A program made the translations under genes and the position numbers. This document shows, one piece after another, positions 1-9,300 of a DNA stretch of 64,000 nt; the first letter of the stretch is position 1; each line of letters starts with the position of its first letter. The stretch comes from Tetradesmus obliquus. Its lineage: Eukaryota > Chlorophyta > Chlorophyceae > Sphaeropleales > Scenedesmaceae. The notes under the pieces are model-generated. The model saw nothing but the letters and a program-made list of their open reading frames with translations. It was not told the DNA's origin and made no database searches. The stretch covers positions 3,906,001-3,970,000 of the forward strand of contig CP126198.1 of assembly GCA_030272155.1 (NCBI GenBank), given 5' to 3'.

Positions 1-686
1 CAAGGCGGTGGTGCTGGTGGCAAGTACAAGTGAGCAAGGCTTGATGCTTGGCAGACATTGCTGCTAACAACAACACAGTCATTAGCTGCTGCAATGACTG
101 CGTTCTGTGGTGCTTGCAGGGGCCTGCTGGGGACATGCATGACCATTGCAAAAGAGGAGGGGCCTAGCGCGCTGTGGAAGGGACTGGAGCCAGGTGTGCA
201 GCTGCTTCCAAGTTATCACACACAAGCAGAAATGTTGGTTTTAAATGTGCTCTGAGTTTCATTCTGGCAGTCTGGCATTTGCTGCATCTGGGGAGGCAGC
301 ATTGTGGCTGATCTGCTGCAGCTTGTGATCTGCTGATCTGCAGGCAGCAAACAGCGCTGCTGTCTTGATATAGTCACAGATCACCCACAGCCTATGTGTC
401 CTGCAAGCAGAACATCTATTGCACCGAACCATTGGCACAAGATTGAATCGCGTCCAATGTGGCGTTTGTTCTGCAAAGATATGTGTGCGCTGGGTTGTTG
501 TTGACTAGGGTTTCGGTGCTGCGTTGTGTGCTGCAGGCCTGCACAGACAAGTCATGTACGGAGGGCTACGCATTGGCCTGTACGAGCCGGTAAGCAGCGG
601 CAACGGTTCACTGGTTTTCAGTCACATGGCGGATCAGCAACGCCAGCCAGCTATGATGCAGTGCTTCAGGAGCAGCAGCAGCAGCC

Positions 687-722
<36 letters not shown>

Positions 723-1092
723 TTGTCAGTGTTGCAGCGACGGCAGCAGGAGCAGCAGCAGCGACCAGTATCATTCAATGAGCAGATGTGCTGCTCAGCA
801 GAAAGTGCGACAGCTCAGGCTCGGCAGCAACAGCTTCTACTGCTGCACTGGCTGCAGGAAGCTGTGAGACACAGGGGCCAGTCACAGCAGCAGCAGCAGA
901 ACAGGTGCAGCGGCTGCATCACCCCTGCTTGGATCATGTTGACAGTTCCACGCGGAGATCATCAGCGGCTGTGATCTATTACTCGCCAGCAGCTGTGTGG
1001 CGTTGAGTTCCAGGTTAACAGGTTAGGGTGTAGAGCTGGCTCTTCGGAGCGCTGCTCGTCCAGGCAGCACACCATCAAGTCAACTTGGGTTG

Positions 1093-1136
<44 letters not shown>

Positions 1137-2942
1137 CTGTGTGCAGGTGAAGCAGTTCTTTGTGGGCAAGGACCACGTGGGTGATGTGCCGCTGCACCTC
1201 AAGATCGCGTCAGGCCTGGCAACTGGAGCCATTGCCATCACAGTGGCCAGCCCAACAGACCTGGTCAAGGTGCGGCTGCTGCTGAGGATATCTTTTAGAC
1301 ACAAAAAGGAAATATACGCAGCAGTCAGACACACAGCTTGGATAGGCTCGTCGTTGCCTGCACACCTGTGGCTGCTGTGTTTTGATTGGAAACGGTGGTG
1401 GGTTTGGCCTTGGCAGCAGCACGTGTTGTGAGACGGCCGTGGGTTTGCCCTGGCAGCATGTGCCGCTGCACCTGAAGATTGCGTCAGGCCTGGCCACAGG
1501 GGCCATTGCCATCACAGTGGCCAGCCCTACAGACCTGGTCAAGGTGGGCTGCTGTGTTACTTTTGTTACAACAGCTATGAAGTTGAGGTGCTGCTGCAAA
1601 TTGGGTGGTGGTTTGGGCTTGCATTATTGCTGTGGATGGGGAGACTGCATGCGTGTGCTTGCTGGACATGCACACAACCCTGCACCCACAAGTTCCCCCA
1701 CAGGTGCATGGAGAGAAAGTGTAAAAAGCCGCAGGGTCAGCCTTGCCCCTGAGCGCTATGCGGACTCGCTGCACTGCGTGCCCTGCCTGCTTCTTCAAAC
1801 CCCTGCACGTGCGCATGCAGAGCGCGTGCAAGAAGGCGCCCGGGTCGAACTAAAAATACTGCAAGCCCCAACTTATTTTCGCTTACGCAAGTGTGTGTGT
1901 GTCACCACATGTGTTTGTGTATCACCCGCAGGTGCGCATGCAGAGTGAGGGCAAGAAGGCTCCTGGTCAGCCCAAGAAGTACGCCAACGCGTTCAAGGCG
2001 TACGGCATCATCCGGCGCGAGGAGGGCCTTGCTGGGCTGTGGAAGGGCCTGGGGCCCAACATCGCGCGCAACGCCATCATCAACGCGGCAGAGCTGGCCA
2101 GCTACGACCAGATAAAGGTGCGTGTCCAACAGTAACAGGTGGATCATTTGTGATTTGCTTAATGATAAGTGTCGCAGAGCTGGCCAGCTACGACCAGATA
2201 AAGGTGCGCAGTGGACGCTTTGGTTCTGTGTGCTGCTGTGAAGTGTGCGTTACGCGTGATGGGATCATTAATGCGGCGGAGCTGGCCAGCTACGACCAGA
2301 TAAAGGTGCGTTGTACAGCCATAGCTTGCGGGATCGAACATCCAGCTGTTCTGCTGCTGTGTAAAACTGGCTAGATAGCAAGTGCAGCGGAGCTGGCCAG
2401 CTACAACCAGATCAAGGTGTGGAATAGCACCGCCCACACACCTGGCAATGGCTGGTATCAACAGCTTCTGCTGTCGCGAACAATATATGCTGCTGCCGCT
2501 GCAGGTGTCGCTGCTGGCGACGGGCTACTTCGGGGACATCGTGGTCACGCACCTGGTGACTGCTGTTAGCAAGCACTCCTGCTGTTGCTGCTGTTGCTGC
2601 TGCTGCTGCTGCTGTCGCTGCAGGTGTCGCTGCTTGCCACCGGCTACTTTGGGGACAACGTGGTCACGCACCTGCTGTTTTGGACGGTGTTATTTTAACA
2701 GTGTTACATTGTCACAATTATGCGCAGGTATCGCTGCTGGCGACCGGCTACTTTGGGGACAACGTGGTGACTCACCTGGTGGCGGGCCTGGGCGCGGGCT
2801 TCTTTGCGGTGTGCGTGGGCTCACCCGTGGACGTGGTCAAGAGCAGGGTCATGGGTGAGCGTGTTGAGCAGTTACCACCACTGCCAGCAGCAGCAGCAGC
2901 AGCAGTGGACATGGTCAAGAGCAGGCTCATGGGTGAGATGAC

Positions 2943-2974
<32 letters not shown>

Positions 2975-4398
2975 TGTGGGCCTTTTTGTGTACACATGGT
3001 CATGAGCGGCAGGGTCATGGGTGAGTAGCAGCAGCGGGCTCAGGCGGCAGGAGGCGGCACAGAATAGTGTTCAACAGGCATGCTGCTGCTTGCCGCCAGC
3101 TGGCTGCATCTTGCAGGTCAGCCGCCAAAGCTGTGCGGCTGCAGCAGGAATGCAGCGCTAGCACCTGCCAGCAAGTGTGCTTGCTCAGCTTGTGCATTGG
3201 CATGGCACCTGCACTGGTGCTGCACTGGGTGGTGCTGACCATTTTGCAGCAGTCTGTTGCGTCACACGCTTAGGCCTTCTGCCAAGTGTGTGTGCTCATG
3301 TTTGCTGTGGTGTGTGGTATGCATGCAGGCGATGCGACTGGCAAGTACTCGGGAGTGCTGGACTGCTTTGTGAAGACTGCACGCAATGACGGGCTGCTGG
3401 TGGGTGTGCCGACACTAGCACAGCTTGCAGCGCCATTGCTTTGTATCCTGTGGCAGCAGCTGTTGCAGTGTAGTGGGGGCTGCTGAGCCATCAGTCTTCT
3501 GGTTGCATGCTGGCAAGCACCCTTTTTTGCCGAACTGTTTGCTCAGCTGATGACAGCCTTGACATGCAAGAGTGTATGCAGACTTTGAGCAGGGCAACAG
3601 GCACGTGTAAATCTACAGACTGTAAGTGTACGAGGCAGCGGATGCTGCAAGGTAGTTCTTTGTACCTGGCCAACACTGTGCAGTCAGCAACTTGGCGTGT
3701 CATTTTGTGTTCCTCCGTTCAACAGGACTGCAGGCATGTACGTACCTGGTGTGATACCTGTTGGCGTGTGCAACAGCATCGCTGCAGGCGTAGGCGTGAT
3801 AGTGATGAGGCCTTGACTCACGTGCTGCTGCTGCTGCCTCATTGTCCTGCAGGCGTTCTACAACGGGTTCATGCCCAACTTTGCGCGCCTGGGCAGCTGG
3901 AACGTGGCCATGTTCCTGATGCTGGAGCAGGTGGGTGCACTGCATAGAGTAAATCAAAACAAGAGGCCCGGGCATTTGCTTGCAGGATATGCGTGCAGGG
4001 CGGGTGCATGCCTGCCCTGCCAGCCTCAACAATGGCTTGCGGGACACTTGTGCAGGACGCAAGGGATGCTCGCCTGGCGCTATAGAGCTGCTTGATGAGC
4101 AAGGTAGCTGCAGAATGGCTTGTGCAGGCTGTGTGTTGACTTGCAGGAGAGCATGCAGCAGGTTTCTTGTATGCCGACAGCTCCTGCAGCAGCTGTTGAC
4201 TGTGCCAGGAGAGGGGTCGCTCATCAGCAGCACTTCCTGGTCTCCTTGAACTAGAAACTGTTCAAGGGCGGGAAACAAACGTGCAGCTGCAGGAGCGCTG
4301 CCTTTGCAACCACACTTTCAATTCTGCTACTAACAAGGTTAATTTGTGCTTGCCCGATGTTGCAGATGAAGCTGGTGCTGGCGCCCAAGTCATCGTGA
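1..4398 (+). CDS. UCP: Mitochondrial uncoupling-type carrier (plant UCP/PUMP class, SLC25), 5' partial
   Basis: Inner-membrane SLC25 carrier; plant UCPs dissipate proton gradient and exchange dicarboxylates/amino acids. Phase-consistent exons: <1-29, 120-193, 537-589, 1147-1269, 1932-2117, 2728-2854, 3329-3399, 3853-3930, 4366-4398, totalling 258 codons including the stop. The protein follows plant UCP closely from about the middle of carrier repeat 1 to the C-terminus. Carrier signatures seen are SPTDLVK (exon 4) and SPVDVVKSR (exon 6); the repeat-1 signature lies before the window. Conserved blocks include [38 protein letters not shown] and [17 protein letters not shown]. The last exon encodes [10 protein letters not shown] and a stop. 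TGTAA motifs at 4484 and 4732 are possible poly(A) signals. Introns carry many partial exon copies, listed separately. The family call is firm; in-vivo substrate is not determinable. Confidence 0.91.
1457..1543 (+). other. Duplicate of UCP exon 4, candidate alternative exon
   Basis: Copy of the 3' two-thirds of exon 4 (1147-1269), preceded by AG (1455-1456) and followed by GT. It is 87 nt, exactly 29 codons in phase 0-0, and still encodes the carrier signature [10 protein letters not shown]. By hand alignment over 28 codons it differs from the true exon at six positions, all synonymous third bases. It lacks the matrix-loop part [13 protein letters not shown]. It could be a mutually exclusive or optional cassette; transcript support is unknown. 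Confidence 0.6.
1704..1850 (+). repeat. Two degenerate copies of the UCP exon 5 start
   Basis: About 1704-1760 and 1809-1850 resemble the acceptor and first codons of exon 5 (1932 onward, [16 protein letters not shown]). Both are badly decayed: the first contains in-frame stops and the second soon ends in a stop. They lie upstream of the true exon, as expected for acceptor-side duplications. Confidence 0.55.
2118..2417 (+). repeat. Array of three copies of the UCP exon 5 3' end with donor
   Basis: After the true donor at 2118 the exon end encoding [10 protein letters not shown] recurs, ending at 2202, 2305 and 2416, each followed by GTG. The first two copies are identical or synonymous to the true exon; the third changes D to N. 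Flanking intron sequence differs between units. Confidence 0.85.
2505..2680 (+). repeat. Two copies of the UCP exon 6 start with acceptor
   Basis: Copies beginning at 2505 and 2624 precede the true exon 6 (2728), each after CAG. Each encodes [11 protein letters not shown] followed by N or I, then VVTHL. By hand, the 2624 copy differs at five positions over 17 codons, all synonymous. The 2505 copy has five synonymous changes and one replacement (N to I). Confidence 0.82.
2905..3024 (+). repeat. Two copies of the UCP exon 6 3' end
   Basis: Segments ending about 2932 and 3022 repeat the exon 6 end encoding [10 protein letters not shown] with its GTGAG donor. The second carries small insertions. 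CAG tracts lie next to them. Confidence 0.65.
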
Positions 4399-5034
4399 TG
4401 TGCTGCTGATGTGCTGCTGAGGGAGTGTTCTGTGGCTGGGGTGTGGACTGGGGCAAGTTGCAGTGATATTCAAGGTCTCTCATTGTAACCATGCTGCCTT
4501 TCACTGTGTCCGCTACCATGCCATGATGGTGGTTCTGCTGGTGCAAGTAATGCCTGGCCTGATCAGCTGGAGCCACTCTGTCAAAGGTGGCCAAAAGCAT
4601 TTATGTCTGCAGTTGACACGCATGCGATCAGGCCCTGCAATACACCACTAGGCGCCCGTCCGCAAGTTCACATGAATAGGGATAACGTGTGCCGGGCTTG
4701 TGCCGGCGATTGCCCATGTGGCGTCAGTCAATGTAACACGTGTCAGGGCTCGCTCATTTGAACTTGTTCAAGGCTTCAGGGACGTCACCAATGGTGATTG
4801 CTTTCTTAAAAGTGGTTTACAGGTACTAACGATGGTTTGAACACAACATCACCGCCAGACTGCACGGAAAGCCGCGAACTGCCGTTCCTTGGTGTATCCA
4901 CGCTGCTCCGTTGATGTGCTACCTCATCTGCTCAAAAACTTACAAGGCCGTCACATGATAACCATTTGATACTTTTACATGGGCAGGAGGGTACACAATT
5001 GCTGCGTTCCTGTGGCAGCAGCAGCTCAACAGTC
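4399..5034. other. Intergenic region between UCP and CLC
   Basis: Contains the UCP 3' untranslated region with candidate TGTAA poly(A) motifs at 4484-4488 and 4732-4736, then presumably the CLC promoter and 5' UTR. No convincing coding exon was seen, but a short upstream CLC exon cannot be excluded because AG at 5031-5032 could be an acceptor. Confidence 0.5.
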
Positions 5035-6279
5035 ATGCCTCAGCAGGTCCACATCCCAAAGCTGTTCACGGTCTTGAAATGGACGTTCTTGGTCGTGTAA
5101 GCTCAAATGAAGCTTGTTCTGCATGTTTACTTGTCCTGACAGAAGTCTTCTCGAGGCAGTGGCTGATGCAAGCAGAGCATGCCCCTCGCAGGATTGCGGT
5201 GATGACAGCAGTGATGGGCTTCCTGCAGTCCATGCTGGTGGCGTCCCTCTACCATATGCGCAGCACGCTTGTGATTGACATAGTGGTAAGGGAACTGATA
5301 CCAGGTTGTGTTTGCAGTGGTTGCGATTGCCGTGCTGTGCCTGCAAGCAGCTGCTGGGCAGTCATCAACGCAGCTGTGGCATCCACCAACCACCTCTTGT
5401 TATGCTGCAGCTGTGTCCATGGTGTGCATACCTTGCAATTGCTACTGACCAATTGCAATCTTGCTGCTGCTTCCACTGCTCTGCTCCCCAGTCCCTGCAT
5501 GAAGCCTGGATACCCAAGTTCTTCAAGTTCCTGGGCTTCAACCTGCTGCTAGCCTTTGGTGCCAGCCTGTCATTGTTCCTGATATCTCCTGCAGCAGCAG
5601 GCTCAGGCATTCCCGATGTCAAGGCTTACTTGAATGGCGTGGAGAGCCCGGTGTTCAGGAACTTCTTCACAATCAAGACCTTTGTGGCAAAGGTCATAGG
5701 CAGCGCACTGGCAGTTGGCAGCAGCTTGGTGATGGGCAAGGAAGGGCCCATGCTGCATGCTGGATCCATTTTGGCAGTGATCCTTGGTGAGCAGCAGAGC
5801 CAACTTGACAGGAGGACCACACCTGCAGCAGCAACAGCAGCAGTGGACTGTCTGCAGCATCAGTCTTGCAGGAACGTGCCTCCAACAGCAAGGCAAAAGA
5901 TGGTTGCACTGCAGCATCGTGCAACTGCTGTACCGCCACCGCCACCGCCAGCAGCATGCGCAGTAGCAGTGTTCGTTGTAAACGCTGCGCTGCAGCAAAG
6001 GGTGCAGGAACACAGACAGCAGGAGCATGGGCATGTGTGCAACAGTTGAACATGCGCCTCGTGCTGAGCCTGTTGTTGTTCAAACCGTGTGGTCTGATGC
6101 TTGCAGGCAGCAGTAATTGGTTCAAGCAGAAGATGGATGCTGCCAGCCACTGGGGGACCTACACATACAACAGAGACATCAGGGACTTGGTGGCATGTGG
6201 GGCTGCGTGCGGCGTGTGCACAGCTTTCAAGGCGCCGGTAGGAGGTGTTCTGTTTGCCATGGAGATGTCAACCAGGTGG

Positions 6280-6331
<52 letters not shown>

Positions 6332-9300
6332 CATCAATGGTGACATAGGGTGCAGCCCATGCACACCGCACATCAACATCAGAGCAGCGGCCTGTAAGCA
6401 AGCCATCACCCACGCACACCTGATGGCAGCAGCTGGTTTTGCAGGCACAACCCACCACATTGGCGGTCGGCCACGCAACGTGCAGGTCGCTCTTGAACAT
6501 CAGCAGGCACTGCAGGCAGCCGTGGTTGGTCCAGCGACGTTACACCTGACATCGCATGATGCCGTGCACGCTCCGCTGCTGCTGCTGCTGCTGCTGCTGC
6601 AGGTGGCGCAAGGAGCTGACGTGGCGCTGCTTCCTTGTCAGCGCCATCACTATTGTGGTGGTCAAGTACAGCATCAGCATCTGCGTGTCACACGGCCACT
6701 GCAGCTACCTGCAGTGGGGCTCGCTGGCATGGTGCGCAGCCTGCAAGGCAATGAGATTGGGTTGACTCAGCAGCAGCAGCACCATGGGTTATCCAGGTCA
6801 TGCTGGTGTCTTGCAGGGAGTCACTTTTTGACTTCAAGATGGCAGCTGCGTGGTTGCTCAATTGCTGGGGGTGGCAAGTTCCATGTGTGTGTCTCTCTGG
6901 CACAAGCAACTGATGTTGGGCAGCAACAGCTCAGCTCGCTGGTAAAGTTCAATAGTTGCTGTGCTGCCCTTGCAGGTTTCAGCAAGCTTATCCCACTCCT
7001 TACGGACAGGTGCGTACGACTTCTTGCACCCTCATGTAGCACTGAGCATGGATGCTAGCATGGTCCTTGTGTACACATGCATTGGACTGCGGATGCTCCT
7101 GCTGCAATCCTGCTCTTATAAGCGCTGTTGCAGGCGCAAGACCACATCGCTTGAGAGGACACAACAGATGTGTGCTGCTTTCATCTGCAGACATGGGCGT
7201 TTGTGCTGCTGGCTGTGGTGGGCGGCTGGGTGGCGAGCGTGTTCACTTCCTTCAACACCTGGGTGTGCCTGGTGCGCAAGAGGTGGTCAAAGTTCTTCAG
7301 CTTCAGAATCCTCGAGGTACGAAGTGCCACTAGTATCAGCCCCCGGTTGCTGCTAGGTCAGGAAAGCTGGATGCTGATTCAAGTTGAGCAGCAGGACACA
7401 ATGCAATGGTTGCATCATGCAGTATGTGCTTGTCATATGCTGCACACGTTCCGGGCGCTCCTGTCTCGTATCATCTGGTTGTGCTCAAGATCAAAAGGAC
7501 GTGGAGCTGACAACACAATCGCTGCTGTGCATGTGCAGGTGTGTGTCATATCCATCATCACATCCATTGTGCTGTTTGCCGTGCCTCTGGGCGGCCGCTG
7601 CAAGACGTGTGACACGCAAGACCCTGAGCACTGCGTCAAGGGTGAGCGGGAAACACCTGCCTGCATACTCATGTGCTGCAGCCACCGTCTGCCACTGTGC
7701 ATGCTGAAGAGGGCAACGGCAGCTGCCAGCTTACATGTTACCAGACAAGATGCCCAGCTCTTCCCTTTGCACAGGTCCTAGAAAAGCGCCGCTCTTCCAT
7801 GCTGTCATGCACGGCCTCGCATGCTGAATGCACACAAACAATGCGACGTTTCTGCATACAGGCGCCTCCATGATGTTATGCAAAGCCCAGCGTGCTGACT
7901 TTACACAAATGATCAACTTGACGTATGTATACAGGTGCCTCCATGTTCATGACCTTTGGCGGCTACGGCTGTTCCGATGGCACCTACAACGACTTGGCAG
8001 TGCTGGCCTTCAACCCCCAGGGCTTCAAGATCCAGGCGCTGTTCTCAGCGCCACACGGCACCTTCCATGTGACGTCGCTGCTGCTGTACAGCGCAATCTA
8101 CTACTTCCTCGCTGCCATTACGTACGGCGCGTTCATTCCCAGTGGCCTGTTTACAGTCAGTTTGATATTCGGCGGCTGCTTCGGGCGCATCTGGGCTGAG
8201 GTTCTGCTCAAGCTGGGGCTGATCGATGGTAGTGCAGCAGGCATTGTGGGCATCTATGCGCTGCTGGGAGCTGGTGAGCCGCCTGGTGTTGAGCTGCTGC
8301 CTGCTCTGCCATGTATCTACTGCGGCACGCTTAGCTGTGCAGCGCCATTCTTGGGCGGCTGGTTTGCATTAGTGCCAGCATGTGCCTGGTATACTTTTAT
8401 CATGTTCATGTGGGCATCTATGCGCTGCTGGGAGCTGGTGAGCCACGTGGTACAATAGAGTACTTGGGAGAGCCTTGCTACAGCCAGTTCTTGCTGCGCA
8501 GCTGTGGATGCACTCCCAGCGCAGCGCTTCTATGTTTGCAGAAGCACTCGCCAGCACATGAAGGCTGACACATTACATTCTCATCTTGCCTATGTTGCGC
8601 ACCCTGTTTGATTTGTTGTACATTGTGGCGTGCACAGCGTGCTTTGGGCAGGCATGATGCGCATGAGCGCCGGCATGTGCCTGGTGCAATGAAATCTGTT
8701 ACTGGTCTGAGATGCAGCCTGTTCTGTCCTGAGATGCAGCCCATTCTGTCGAGCAACACATGACCTAATGCACTGCAGCGCTCTTTGTCCTGCAGCGTCC
8801 TTCCTGGGCGGGCTGATGCGCATGAGCGCCAGCATGTGCCTGGTGCTGATGGAGATGACTGGCGCGCCCAACACGCTGCCCTTCCTCATGATGGTGCTCA
8901 TCATCTCCAAGGGCGTGGGGGACCGCTTCAACTACAGGTGCGTGCAGAGGGGCTCTGAAAACTGGGGACATGCACTGGACTGTAGCTTGCAGTCCGAAAG
9001 GTTGTGTGACGGCAGCACCCGCTGGCATGCGGCCGCCACACCTACTTACAAACCCATTACACGAGCAAGCAATGTAGCAGCTGCAGGCCCTGCTTGTCCT
9101 GCACAGCCTGTGCTGTGTCAACAATCACGCTTGACACTGTCATGTTGACAGCACTTCAAGTTAAACGGTTGGTTGGAAGCCATCCAAGCCGTGGCGTCCT
9201 GTCACGGACGTATATGGGGTAGTTGACAGGGGATATCTGACGGGCCTCCGCCTGTTGCCACTGTGCTGCAATGCCCTGCAGCGTGTTTGACCACCAGATC

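Noticed and set aside
1382-1948. 188-codon plus frame inside UCP introns
   Set aside because: Only its 1457-1543 part is meaningful (exon 4 copy); the rest is intron read through.
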